In this document: positions 10,722 through 19,059 of the stretch, piece by piece | Position numbering within the stretch: position 1 is the first letter of the stretch | Layout: each line of letters begins with the position of its first letter | From: JAKVAV01 sp047632755 | GTDB lineage: Bacteria; Bacteroidota; Bacteroidia; Flavobacteriales_D; Cryomorphaceae | Assembly: GCA_047632755.1 (NCBI GenBank) | Contig: JBLIDT010000003.1 | Coordinates: 124,001 to 188,000 of the forward strand | Reading direction: 5' to 3' | DNA: 64,000 bases | Made by a program: the position numbers and the translations under genes | The notes under the pieces: model-generated | Told to the model about the DNA's origin: nothing | The model's input: the letters and a program-made list of their open reading frames with translations, nothing else | Databases searched by the model: none

Positions 10722-11366
10722 ATGAAAACTTTAGCAACAACATTCTTTTTAATTATCGCGACTCTATTTTCACTTTCCGCTCAAGGTGGATCTTACGAAA
10801 AAGCAATGAAAAAAGCCCTTGCAGAAATGGAAGCGGCAGAAACGCCCGAGGCCATGTTGGCGGCAGCAAATACCTTCGAACGCATTGGCCAAAAGGCCAC
10901 CGATGAATACTTACCAAACTACTATGCTGCCTTGAATCTACTCAACTACAACTGGACTTTGCAGGATGCTGCCAAACGTGATGAAATCATCGACAGAGCC
11001 ATGGAGCAAGTAAAGATGGCTCAGCAACTTGCCCCTGGAAGTGATGAAGTGGAGGTCTTAAACGGATATGCACTTATGGCTAAAATGACTGTAGACCCAA
11101 TGAATCGAGGTCAATCGTACAGCCCGCGTATCATGCAGAGTTTTGGTAAGGCGATGGCGATGAATCCCGCAAATCCACGAGCAAAGATTATGATGGCCCG
11201 AATGGAAATCGGAACCGCTCAATTTATGGGAACTGAACCAACTAAAGCTTGTGAACTGGCGCGTGAAGGAGCTGAATTGCTCAAAAACGACAAGCCTGTT
11301 GACGAGCTTCAGCCTACTTGGGGGATGGAATCTGCAAATGAGATTCTAGAAAGTTGTGCCGAGTAG
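10722..11366 (+). CDS. Hypothetical exported helical protein, partner of the TonB-dependent receptor
   Basis: A 214-residue protein with a clear signal peptide (residues 1-20, cut after LSAQ). The rest is alpha-helical with TPR-like features (repeated AMA..NP..A patterns, e.g. GKAMAMNPANPRAKIMMARM), suggesting a periplasmic protein. It begins 20 bp after the receptor gene on the same strand, so an operon is likely and a functional link is plausible. No enzyme motif is seen. Confidence 0.7.
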   Translation: MKTLATTFFLIIATLFSLSAQGGSYEKAMKKALAEMEAAETPEAMLAAANTFERIGQKATDEYLPNYYAALNLLNYNWTLQDAAKRDEIIDRAMEQVKMAQQLAPGSDEVEVLNGYALMAKMTVDPMNRGQSYSPRIMQSFGKAMAMNPANPRAKIMMARMEIGTAQFMGTEPTKACELAREGAELLKNDKPVDELQPTWGMESANEILESCAE

Positions 11367-11383
11367 AATGAAAATTGTTCAGG

Positions 11384-11476
11384 GACACAGAGGGTCGTAG
11401 TCGCGATCGACGAAAGACTCAGAACCAAACACTCATGTCTCAACTGAAAGCTAGCGTTCCTCTGTGAACTCTGCGT
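11384..11476. repeat. Intergenic imperfect inverted repeat, CACAGAGG family
   Basis: The gap before the histidine kinase begins with ACACAGAGGGTCG and ends with CTAGCGTTCCTCTGTGAACT. The CACAGAGG / CCTCTGTG ends face each other over ~90 bp and could fold. A similar arrangement occurs at 14131-14273, so this looks like a dispersed intergenic repeat family and not part of a gene. Confidence 0.45.
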
Positions 11477-11502
11477 AAAAAGGCAGTATTTAAACCAAAA
11501 CT

Positions 11503-12594
11503 ATGACTGATCTCGCAAACAAACATAAATTAGCACTTGTGCACGACAAAAATCCACTAGCGTATAAGAAGATTGGCAGTTTTGTATTGATCAATTTGGC
11601 CTTGGCCATGGGGATACAAATTATCTTATGTCCAGCATGCTTTGGAGATTTTGCACTTTTCATTGAAGGTCTTGATGATTTCATCTACTCTTTCTTGCTT
11701 TCCTGTTTCCTAAGTGGTGGTATTGGGTTTATTGTCTCCAAATCAGATAAGCACTTCCCTTGGCTTGACGCTCCTTTTAGTAGATTGGTGTTTGACATTT
11801 TGGTGGTAACGACTTATACTTTTATAGTTAGTTTTTGCTTAGCGACTATTTTTTCCATTTTCGTTTGGGAATACTTTAAGCTAGAAGATATGGCATGGGA
11901 GGCCATGGTAAGTTCTACTAAACTACCTATCGGCATTGCCTTGAGCATCACTCTGATTCTTACTAGCCGTAGCTTCTTGATTGAGTGGAGACAAGCCGCC
12001 ATTGCCGCAGAGCAAATGAGAAATGAACGACTAGCTTGGCAATACCAGAGCTTAAAAGATCAGTTGAACCCGCATTTCCTATTTAATTCTCTCAACGTAT
12101 TGAGCAACCTCATTTACGAGGATCCCGACCAGGCCAATGCCTTTATCGAAAAACTCTCGAAGATTTACCGTTACGTGCTCGATGTGCAATACGAAGAGCT
12201 CGTTGGGCTAGACCAAGAACTGGCTTTCGCCAAAAACTACCTCGAGCTTCAAGAACTGCGGTTTGGTAGCAAACTCAGCTATGTGATTACCGTTGACGAT
12301 TCGACTCATTATGCCTTGCCGCCGCTCACCTTGCAATTGCTTTTGGAGAATGCCATAAAGCACAATGCAGCGACCAAGGAAAAGCCACTGGTGATCTCCA
12401 TCAAACAAGAAGGGAATGAATTGAAGGTGATCAATACTTTCAGTCCGCGAACAACCCAGCCAGGAGAGTCGGGAATCGGATTGAATAATATTAAGGAGCG
12501 CTATGGCTTTATGACCGATCGAATGGTCGTTATCGAAAAAAATGAATCTTTATTTGAAGTCAGCTTGCCACTACTAACGAAACCATTAATCTGA
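11503..12594 (+). CDS. LytS/YehU-type sensor histidine kinase
   Basis: A 363-residue inner-membrane kinase. Four hydrophobic segments fill residues ~20-165. They are followed by the PF06580-type phospho-acceptor motif QLNPHFLFNSLN (His near residue 190) and a HATPase domain with the N box LLLENAIKHNA and the G box GIGLNNIKERYG. It phosphorylates the LytTR regulator encoded next. Its stop TGA shares its last base with the regulator's ATG (TGATG), so translation is coupled. The signal is unknown. Confidence 0.9.
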   Translation: MTDLANKHKLALVHDKNPLAYKKIGSFVLINLALAMGIQIILCPACFGDFALFIEGLDDFIYSFLLSCFLSGGIGFIVSKSDKHFPWLDAPFSRLVFDILVVTTYTFIVSFCLATIFSIFVWEYFKLEDMAWEAMVSSTKLPIGIALSITLILTSRSFLIEWRQAAIAAEQMRNERLAWQYQSLKDQLNPHFLFNSLNVLSNLIYEDPDQANAFIEKLSKIYRYVLDVQYEELVGLDQELAFAKNYLELQELRFGSKLSYVITVDDSTHYALPPLTLQLLLENAIKHNAATKEKPLVISIKQEGNELKVINTFSPRTTQPGESGIGLNNIKERYGFMTDRMVVIEKNESLFEVSLPLLTKPLI

Positions 12595-13355
12595 TGAATT
12601 TTCTGATTGTAGAAGACGAAGAGCAAGCGGCCAAACGGTTAAAGCGAATGATATCGAGCTTGGTTCCAGATGCTTTCATTCATGGACCATGCGAATCGAT
12701 AGAGGAAGCCGTTCAATGGCTCTCCGAAAATCCAAAACCCGATTTGGCTTTTTTTGATATTCACTTGGCAGACGGGTTGAGCTTCGAAATAGGAGAAAAA
12801 GTGGAGGTAAGTTGTCCCATCATTTTCACCACAGCCTACGATCAATATGCCATTCGTGCGTTTAAGCTCAATTCGGTTGATTATCTGCTCAAACCAATTG
12901 GCGAAGAGGATCTCTCAGGCTCTATAGAAAAATTCAAGTCGCAGTTTCTAAATCATCCCGTTAAGGTTTTTGGAAACGAATGGCCAGCACAGATTAGAGC
13001 AGATTACGAAAACAAGTACAAAAAGAGATTTGTAACAAGGGTGGGGGATCGCCTTCAAACGCTGGAGGTGGCTGATGCCGCATTCGCCTACAGCGAAAAC
13101 AAAGGAACCTACTTGCGGAGCAAAGAAGGAAAAAACTATTTGGTGGACTATACTCTTGAGCAAGTTGCCGCCATGCTAGATACCGTTGATTTCTTCCGGT
13201 TAAACCGAAAATACATTGCCCGATTTGAGGCGGTAGAAGAAATGGTGAGTTATTCGAATAGCAGGCTCAAAGTAAAGCTCCAAAATTGTGAGGACCAAGA
13301 CATTGTGCTCAGTCGAGAGAAGACCAAAGAATTCAAAGAGTGGCTTGATCGCTAA
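12594..13355 (+). CDS. LytTR-family response regulator
   Basis: 253 residues: a receiver domain with acidic pocket VEDEE (residues 6-10), phospho-acceptor Asp55 in AFFDIHLADG, the switch Thr in FTTAYDQYA and Lys in YLLKPI. A C-terminal LytTR DNA-binding domain follows (residues ~140-250; FFRLNRKYIARFEAV). It forms a two-component system with the kinase immediately upstream, whose stop codon it overlaps. The 3' end overlaps the convergent marC-like gene by 3 bp. Targets cannot be inferred. Confidence 0.92.
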   Translation: MNFLIVEDEEQAAKRLKRMISSLVPDAFIHGPCESIEEAVQWLSENPKPDLAFFDIHLADGLSFEIGEKVEVSCPIIFTTAYDQYAIRAFKLNSVDYLLKPIGEEDLSGSIEKFKSQFLNHPVKVFGNEWPAQIRADYENKYKKRFVTRVGDRLQTLEVADAAFAYSENKGTYLRSKEGKNYLVDYTLEQVAAMLDTVDFFRLNRKYIARFEAVEEMVSYSNSRLKVKLQNCEDQDIVLSREKTKEFKEWLDR

Positions 13356-13999
13356 ACCGCAATTCCTTCTTGGATGATTCGCACGAGAATTGGTCGTAGA
13401 CCACTGAATAAGAACTCCACGGCGATTACCATTACAATAAGTCCCATCATTCTCATCATTACTTTGTTTCCCGTCTCACCGAGTTTTTCACTGATTTTTG
13501 ACGAACTGATCAGAATAGCGAGAGTCAATGCCAGTACGATGGCAACAGTTCCGATTAATGCGGCTTGCTGAGTAGGTCCTTCTGCTAGGTCCATCAAAAC
13601 GATCATGTTCGTAATGGAGCCAGGCCCACAAATCATCGGTATACCAAGAGGAGTAACCGAGATATCGGTCATATATGATTTCTTATCCGCCTCTCGAACC
13701 TTTACGGTAGAAAGTCTGGCTTGGAGCATATCGTATCCCATCATAAAGAAAATGATACCACCCACGACTCGAAAGCTATCGACGGATATGCCAAAGAACT
13801 TGAACAGGAGTTGTCCAGTAAGCGCAAAGAAGAGTAGGGCCCCAAAGGCGACCAATACGGCTTTAATGGCAGTTTGTCTTTTCCCCTTCTTGTCGAGACC
13901 TGCTGTCATGGTCATAAAAACAGGCATCGTCCCGAGGGGATTGATGAGCGTAAAGAATGAAGTGAAGGCTAAAATGGCAAAACCAGTGATAGATTCCAT
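13352..13999 (-). CDS. MarC-family integral membrane protein
   Basis: About 215 residues from the ATG at 13999 (MESITGFAILAF), chosen because the family begins directly with the first membrane helix; a longer frame to 14065 adds 22 unrelated residues. Six hydrophobic segments and the family signature FTLINPLGTMPVFM near the N-terminus, plus PLGIPMICGPGSI in the middle, fit MarC/UPF0056 (NAAT-like) proteins. The function of the family is not settled; antibiotic resistance was once proposed and later doubted. It converges on the response regulator gene. Confidence 0.88.
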   Translation of the reverse strand: MESITGFAILAFTSFFTLINPLGTMPVFMTMTAGLDKKGKRQTAIKAVLVAFGALLFFALTGQLLFKFFGISVDSFRVVGGIIFFMMGYDMLQARLSTVKVREADKKSYMTDISVTPLGIPMICGPGSITNMIVLMDLAEGPTQQAALIGTVAIVLALTLAILISSSKISEKLGETGNKVMMRMMGLIVMVIAVEFLFSGLRPILVRIIQEGIAV

Positions 14000-14130
14000 T
14001 TGCTGTAGGCGATTTTTTCGGGCGCGAAGATACGCTATTTCAATGCTGAAATGTGAAATTATCAAGGTTCAAATTTATATGATTTGAACTGGTCCAGGAA
14101 TGGCGAAATGGTATGCTCATTAAACCGAGC

Positions 14131-14273
14131 GCACAGAGAAATTTTGAAGTACAAAGATCATGATTGTGAGGCCACAGAGAATCGCTAGAGCGATTGATGA
14201 GACACCAGAGGTAGAGAGAAACATCTATTTTTTGCTCTGACTGATCGCTAGCGATCCTCTGCGTGCTCTGTGC
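14131..14273. repeat. Intergenic inverted repeat with CACAGAG ends and GATCGCTAGCGATC core
   Basis: Two facing arms, CCACAGAGAATCGCTAGAGC (from 14172) and ATCGCTAGCGATCCTCTGCG (from 14243), are near-complements. Another CACAGAG (from 14132) and CTCTGTG (from 14266) flank them. The structure resembles the repeat at 11384-11476. The surrounding 14.0-14.5 kb gap shows no gene. Confidence 0.5.
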
Positions 14274-14487
14274 CTGCCGAACTCTGCTGATCTGTAGCCG
14301 TAAATTACATCGAGTGCAATGGAATCAACTCTGAAATTGTACTTAGCTCAGCCCTCTTAAAAACCCAAAGCGGTTAAAATTTAAAAGACTTTGTTGCCTG
14401 CGATTCGAAATATTTTAGTTGATTTACGTTCTAGCAGAGGTTGTAATACCATTTGCATCAGCTGGATGGGCACTATTTTAAGAATTA

Positions 14488-14518
14488 TTTGGAGAAGCAC
14501 TCTAAACCCTTATTTTTG
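14488..14518 (+). promoter_or_regulatory. Bacteroidota-type promoter for the TPR gene
   Basis: TTTG (14488-14491), a 19-bp spacer, then TATTTTTG (14511-14518) match the known Bacteroidota sigma-A pattern TTTG/TAnnTTTG exactly. The start site would fall near 14524, giving a leader of about 65 nt before the ATG at 14590. Confidence 0.7.
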
Positions 14519-14589
14519 CCCATGTCGAGTCGTTTAATTTCTACTTGGCACGTACTTTGTCAACAAGTTCACAAACAAAAACGAAATCC

Positions 14590-15729
14590 ATGAAACGCAT
14601 TTTACTTCTTCTTACTCTTGTTTTGGCGGCGGCCACTACCTTCGCCCAAAGCGCAAAGAGAGTATCAGCCTACAATTACATGACCGATGGTGAATTCTTA
14701 AAAGCAAAAGAGCCCATCGACGAAGCAATCACTGACGCAAAAACAAGTGTTGACGATAAGACGTGGAGATACCGCGGACAAATCTATACGGGTCTAGCTC
14801 AGAACGACTACGAAGGAATTGACAAGGCCGATGCAATCCAAACTGCCATAGAGTCTTTTGAAAAGGCCATGGAGCTTGACGTTAAGGACAAATGGAAACA
14901 AGAAAACCTTTCTGGCTTAGCACAAGCCCAAAACCTTTCTGTAAATATGGGAATAGCCGCTTACAACGCCTCTGAATTTGAAAAGTCAGCCAAGCTGTTT
15001 TTAGTAGGCGAGGAGGCCGCAGCAAATCTTGGGATAGTAGATACACTTGCGCTTTACAATGCGGGATTGGCGGCAGAGCAGTATGGCAATTTTGAAATGG
15101 CCCTAGCTCAGTACCGAAAGGCTACTGAAATTAACTACTTAGAATCAAAAATGTACCTCTATATGGCCAATCTATATCAGCGCCAAGAAGATACGGAAGG
15201 ATACATAGCCATTATTCAAGAAGGTAGAGCAGCATACCCCGATGATGCGGATTTGATCGTATACGAATTGAATTACTATCTGAACACGGAGAAATATGAT
15301 GAAGCCAAAAACAACCTTATGTTGGCCATCGAAAAGGAGCCAGACAACAAGCAGTTGCATTTCTCGCTAGGGGTTGTAAATGAGAAGCTTGGAAATACTG
15401 AAGAGGCCGTCAAATCTTACGATAAGGCAATTGAAATCGATTCGGAATACTTTGATGCTGTTTACAATTTGGGAGCATTCTATTTCAACAATGGTGTTGA
15501 GATGAACAATGCAGCCAACGATATTGAAGACAACGATGCCTACAAAGCAAAAAGAACTGAGGCCAAAGAAGAATTTCAGATCGGATTGCCGCACCTAGAG
15601 AAGGCTCATGAACTCGATCCAAGCGATATGGGGGCCATGGCTTCATTGCAGCAGTTATACGCTCTTTTGGATATGACAGAGAAGTACCAAGAGATTAAAG
15701 CAGAAGTGGAGGCAGCAAAAGCTGAATAA
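14590..15729 (+). CDS. Exported TPR-repeat protein
   Basis: 379 residues from the ATG at 14590, whose product starts with a good signal peptide (MKRILLLLTLVLAAATTFAQ); an earlier in-frame start would bury it. The mature part consists of tetratricopeptide repeats, e.g. ALYNAGLAAEQYGNFEMALA and LHFSLGVVNEKLGNTEEAVK followed by a YDKAIEID-type helix. It is probably a periplasmic scaffold for protein contacts. It has its own promoter (14488-14518) and a hairpin terminator (15761-15790), so it is likely monocistronic. Confidence 0.85.
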   Translation: MKRILLLLTLVLAAATTFAQSAKRVSAYNYMTDGEFLKAKEPIDEAITDAKTSVDDKTWRYRGQIYTGLAQNDYEGIDKADAIQTAIESFEKAMELDVKDKWKQENLSGLAQAQNLSVNMGIAAYNASEFEKSAKLFLVGEEAAANLGIVDTLALYNAGLAAEQYGNFEMALAQYRKATEINYLESKMYLYMANLYQRQEDTEGYIAIIQEGRAAYPDDADLIVYELNYYLNTEKYDEAKNNLMLAIEKEPDNKQLHFSLGVVNEKLGNTEEAVKSYDKAIEIDSEYFDAVYNLGAFYFNNGVEMNNAANDIEDNDAYKAKRTEAKEEFQIGLPHLEKAHELDPSDMGAMASLQQLYALLDMTEKYQEIKAEVEAAKAE

Positions 15730-15760
15730 GGAAACAAGACTGAATATATTATGTTAAGTG

Positions 15761-15790
15761 AACCCGTTACGTCTGTAATGGGTTTATTTA
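15761..15790 (+). terminator. Hairpin terminator after the TPR gene
   Basis: AACCCGTTAC / GTAATGGGTT form a 10-bp stem (one G-U pair) with loop GTCT, followed by the T-rich TATTTAT. It lies 31 bp after the TPR stop codon. Confidence 0.6.
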
Positions 15791-15812
15791 TGCGATAGAA
15801 TTTAAGGAACAC

Positions 15813-16151
15813 ATGAGGAATATACTACCATTGATTTTTTTATTAGCGATTGGTTGCGCAGACAGCGGACCAAAATCGGAGAAACAACACCTCAAGGATC
15901 TAGAGCGCGCTGTAACGGCCATCGAAGACCGTCAGAACCACGAGATCGCGATTATAGAAGAACAAGAGCGTGCGATCAAAATACTGGAGGGAAATATTGA
16001 TAAGGCACACAGTGATGGAATGCGCCAGAAGATCAGAAACGACATCAACGAGAAAGGTGTGATAATTAGAGATGCTGAAGTAAATCTAGCCAACCAGAAA
16101 GAGATACTGGATGAGCTTTACACTGCAAGGGATAGTCTTCAAAAACAATAG
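15813..16151 (+). CDS. Small coiled-coil lipoprotein
   Basis: 112 residues. A short signal sequence ends in the lipobox LLAIGC (Cys15), so the protein is lipid-anchored. The remainder is highly charged and predicted helical, with heptad-like spacing (AIEDRQNHEIAIIEEQERAI), fitting a coiled coil. No family recognised. Confidence 0.65.
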   Translation: MRNILPLIFLLAIGCADSGPKSEKQHLKDLERAVTAIEDRQNHEIAIIEEQERAIKILEGNIDKAHSDGMRQKIRNDINEKGVIIRDAEVNLANQKEILDELYTARDSLQKQ

Positions 16152-16257
16152 AAGACCTGCACGTACGGTGAAAAACCCTACTTAACATAATATAAATTAT
16201 CGGGCAATAGGAGGTAGATTCCCAGATTAATTTTTAAAGGTCATTCTGAGCAGTCAT

Positions 16258-16740
16258 CTACGTGTCAAAAATTGTGGAATAGCACTTCATCAGCCTTTTC
16301 AACTTCGGTTCAATATAGGTTTTGCAAAACGGCTTATCGGGGTTTTTGTAGTAATAATCCAAATACTCTTCGGAGTTCAGTTTGAAATCTTTGAAATGTA
16401 GAACTTCCGTCAGAATCTTTTCGTCGAATTCTATCTGTAGTTTTTCGATGGCCTTTCGGCTCTCCATTTCTTGCACTTGATCAAATACATAAATCGCCGA
16501 TAGGTATTTTCTCATGCTGTGGGCATTCGTGCAGCTATGCGAATGAAGATGTATGGCGATCAATTGGTGCAAGTTAATCACCGTGTGGTCATACCTAAAT
16601 AAGACCGCCTCAGAAAAAGTCTCGTATGGATTTTGACCTGATATCCACCCCTGGCGAACATCGTTTACGCCAATGACAGAGCGGAATATCTCCTCGGCAC
16701 ACCAATGGCAGCTCCCTCCTTACCCAATTTGTTGGTTCAC
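16258..16740 (-). pseudogene. Second MsrA-like gene interrupted by a nonsense codon
   Basis: Downstream of msrA the frame starting at GTG 16740 reads NQQIG, then TAA (16720-16722), then GGSCHWCAEEIFRSVIGV and on to the stop at 16258. The part after the stop aligns by eye with MsrA: the catalytic-Cys motif GGxCHWC, then FSEAVLFRYD, HSMRKYLSAIY and a C-terminal YIEPKLKRLMKCY. The GTG overlaps the msrA stop as GTGA, the usual sign of coupled genes. Without the TAA the product would be ~160 residues. A single base change (for example TTA to TAA) or a sequencing error would explain it. The longest standard-start fragment now begins at GTG 16581 and lacks the catalytic part. Confidence 0.7.
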
Positions 16741-17240
16741 TGAGCGGCATTTTCATAAATGCCAAATCGCTCGAAATGGCAGGTGTAGCCATTGGGCAAG
16801 CGCACCAAGTAGTCTTGGTGTTCTGGCTCTGCCGCCCAGAACCTAGTGAAAAGCTCTAATGTAGTAGCCACTTTTGCTGGCCAGCGCTTGGAGGTATTTA
16901 CTAATTCGATAAATTCCTCGGCGGCCTTTTTCTCTTCTTCATTTTGAAAGAAGATGGCGGAGCGATAACTGGAGCCGCGGTCATTGCCCTGTCGATCTAC
17001 CGTTGTAGGATCATGAATGCGAAAGAAGTAATCGAGAATTGCTTGGAAATTGGTAACAGTTGCGTCGTAAACAAGCTCAATGCCTTCGGCATGCCCAGGA
17101 TGACTCCTGTACGTAGGGTTATCATTGCTGCCACCGAGGTAGCCAACTTCAGTATCGACAATGCCTGGACGGACTCTAAAGAGATCTTCCATCCCCCAGA
17201 AACATCCGCCTGCTATGTATGCTATTTTTAAATTTTCCAT
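16737..17240 (-). CDS. msrA: Peptide methionine-(S)-S-oxide reductase MsrA
   Basis: 167 residues from ATG 17240 (an in-frame GTG at 17246 adds two residues). It carries the catalytic motif GGCFWG near residue 13, the conserved GYLGG, PGHAEGIELVYD and IHDPTTVDRQGNDRGSSYRS blocks, and a normal family length. It repairs oxidised methionine in proteins with electrons from thioredoxin. An MsrA paralogue, now interrupted, follows with a 4-bp GTGA overlap, so the two were probably one operon. Confidence 0.95.
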   Translation of the reverse strand: MENLKIAYIAGGCFWGMEDLFRVRPGIVDTEVGYLGGSNDNPTYRSHPGHAEGIELVYDATVTNFQAILDYFFRIHDPTTVDRQGNDRGSSYRSAIFFQNEEEKKAAEEFIELVNTSKRWPAKVATTLELFTRFWAAEPEHQDYLVRLPNGYTCHFERFGIYENAAQ

Positions 17241-17328
17241 AATCACATATTTAGACTATAACAGCGACTAGGATTATCATGTTGCATACCAACTTATTTT
17301 CTTATTCGTCTAAAACCATGTTGTCTGC

Positions 17329-17363
17329 AAAAAAAAAAGATCCACTGCTTTCACAGTGGATCT
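17329..17363 (-). terminator. Rho-independent terminator of the cold-shock-domain gene
   Basis: Read on the minus strand: a perfect 10-bp stem AGATCCACTG/CAGTGGATCT with a 6-nt loop, followed by a run of about 10 T. It lies 21 bp after the stop codon of the gene at 17384. Confidence 0.88.
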
Positions 17364-17383
17364 ATATCATCAATAAGAAGTTC

Positions 17384-17833
17384 TTATTTCATAATTCGAA
17401 CATTGACCGCTACGGGACCGCGATCTCCTGGTTCAACGTCGAAAGAAACTTTATTTCCTTCTTTGATTTCGTCTTCGTGTCTGGATACGTGGGTAAATAA
17501 ACTTTCTTGAGAACCTTGTACTTTGATAAATCCAAAACCTTTGGAATCGTCAAAGAATGAGACTGTACCCTCATTCACCATTACCTCATCATCATCGCTT
17601 TTTGGTGGAATACCTAAAACAATGTCTTCGGCTTCGATCTCCTCCTTCTCGGCGGGATCTGGCGGCGTATCTACGATATTTCCTTTGTTGTCTACATACG
17701 CAATCATGTCCTCAAAGCTTTTGCCACCGCCATCTTCTTGTCGGTCTTCTTTACGCTTTAGCTTATCTTCTTTTCGCTTTTTCTTCTTTTTTTCTTTTTC
17801 CCTCTTACTGAAGGATTCGTGTGATCTACCCAT
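17384..17833 (-). CDS. Cold-shock-domain protein with charged N-terminal extension
   Basis: 149 residues. The N-terminal ~50 are extremely Lys/Glu/Arg-rich (SKREKEKKKKKRKEDKLKRK). The C-terminal ~65 form a cold-shock domain with the RNP1-like motif KGFGFIKV and RNP2-like LFTHVS. The domain binds single-stranded nucleic acid, so it may act as an RNA chaperone. The basic extension is common in Bacteroidota versions. A strong terminator follows. Confidence 0.85.
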   Translation of the reverse strand: MGRSHESFSKREKEKKKKKRKEDKLKRKEDRQEDGGGKSFEDMIAYVDNKGNIVDTPPDPAEKEEIEAEDIVLGIPPKSDDDEVMVNEGTVSFFDDSKGFGFIKVQGSQESLFTHVSRHEDEIKEGNKVSFDVEPGDRGPVAVNVRIMK

Positions 17834-17943
17834 TAATAATTTTTGCTGTTATCAATCCGAATTTTTCGGAATGTTGATGAAAATAGTATTTCTCAATGAA
17901 CTGACAAAGGAAAGCCGAAAAAGTTCAATTACAAACCCTTTTT

Positions 17944-18396
17944 TTACCAAGTTTCATTTTTCAACTCACGAACGGCTCGCATTACATCCCTTTGGCTGAT
18001 TTGTCCTACTAATTTCCCTTCACTCATCACCGGAAATCTCCTCACTTTAAGCGATAAAAATTTATGCGCTACTTCCAATATTGGCATATCGGGTGGTATA
18101 GTATGAACCTCTTTCGCCATTAATTCACCAACTGTGCCGACTTTATTTGGTGAGTTATTGTACTTTCCTTTGACAACCTCTTTGAGGCAATCACCTTCAG
18201 AGATTATTCCAACGAGCTTTCCATTATCGACTACAGGACCTCCCGATATATTTTTGTCTAAAAGCATTTTGAAAACCTCACCCATATGCTGATCGGGATG
18301 AAAAGTAACAAGTTGCGATGTCATGAAATCTTCAGCTAAGATCTGTTGGATTTCTTTTTTGGGAGCTCTGCGAACACCAGTAAAACTTTTGACCAT
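17944..18396 (-). CDS. Tandem CBS-domain protein
   Basis: 150 residues with two CBS motifs: residues ~20-80 (MTSQLVTFHPDQHMGEVFKM ... GGPVVDNGKLVGIISEGDCL) and ~90-148 (MAKEVHTIPPDMPILEVAHK ... RRFPVMSEGKLVGQISQRDV). Such pairs bind adenine nucleotides and regulate partner proteins, but no partner domain is fused here. The partner is unknown. Confidence 0.9.
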   Translation of the reverse strand: MVKSFTGVRRAPKKEIQQILAEDFMTSQLVTFHPDQHMGEVFKMLLDKNISGGPVVDNGKLVGIISEGDCLKEVVKGKYNNSPNKVGTVGELMAKEVHTIPPDMPILEVAHKFLSLKVRRFPVMSEGKLVGQISQRDVMRAVRELKNETW

Positions 18397-18456
18397 GAGA
18401 TTAAGGGTTGATTTCCATCAATATAGTAAAACATCGCTAATTCAGATTTTCATGTT

Positions 18457-18464
18457 TATTTTTG
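18457..18464 (+). promoter_or_regulatory. -7 promoter element before the DUF2147 gene
   Basis: TATTTTTG at 18457-18464 matches TAnnTTTG, 31 bp before the start codon. No good TTTG box lies at the expected distance, so support is partial. Confidence 0.4.
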
Positions 18465-18495
18465 TCCTACAGATTCTTCGTAACTCTACTTACCC

Positions 18496-18912
18496 ATGAA
18501 ATCATTATTTAGCCTTGGCTTAGTCCTTCTATCCACTACCCTATTTGCTCAAAATGCTGATGATGTCATAGGACTATGGCTAGTTCAAGATAGGGATGCC
18601 TACGTTCGGATTTACGAGGAGGATGGTAGCTATTTCGGGAAAGTAAACTGGCTAGAAGAGCCTTACAATAAAAATGGCAATCCCATAACTGATCCTGACG
18701 GCAAACCGATTTTCGAAATGGTAATTATGAAAGACTTTGTATTTGAAGATGAAGAATGGGTGGATGGAACGGTCTATGACGCAGAGTTAGGAAAGACTTA
18801 CTATGGCTCGATGGAGCTGGACGACTACAACACGCTGAAACTTCGTGGAAGCTTAGATTCATTTGGACTACTTGGGAGAAATGAAACTTGGACAAGACTA
18901 GATGAGCGTTGA
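18496..18912 (+). CDS. DUF2147-family exported protein
   Basis: 138 residues with a signal peptide (FSLGLVLLSTTLFAQ). The mature part matches my memory of DUF2147: an N-terminal IGLWLVQDRDAYVRIYE strand pattern, a central DPDGKPIFEMVIMKDFVFE block, and a C-terminal LRGSLDSFGLLGRNETWTR. The function of the family is unknown; it is a small periplasmic beta-protein. Monocistronic by context. Confidence 0.78.
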   Translation: MKSLFSLGLVLLSTTLFAQNADDVIGLWLVQDRDAYVRIYEEDGSYFGKVNWLEEPYNKNGNPITDPDGKPIFEMVIMKDFVFEDEEWVDGTVYDAELGKTYYGSMELDDYNTLKLRGSLDSFGLLGRNETWTRLDER

Positions 18913-18920
18913 AAAATGAA

Positions 18921-18956
18921 GAACGCGACAAGTATCAAATACTTGCCGCGCCGTTC
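18921..18956. terminator. Stem-loop between convergent genes
   Basis: CAAGTAT-CAA-ATACTTG with additional complementary GAACGCG/CGCCGTTC flanks forms a strong hairpin between the convergent DUF2147 and CHU_C genes. There is no good T tract on the plus strand and a short T run 5 nt away on the minus strand, so it may be a weak bidirectional terminator. Confidence 0.4.
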
Positions 18957-19059
18957 ATGATGGTAAGCACCAAAAATGTGGTAATAAAGGGGGGCTTAAT
19001 TGCTCGAAGCATCTTACGGCTCGCCCGATAATTTGTTTCACACAATGAGGGTTCTATTT

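Noticed and set aside
16610..16792. 60-codon frame across the msrA / second msrA junction
   Set aside because: It is a shifted-frame shadow over the junction; the MsrA-like reading is in another frame.
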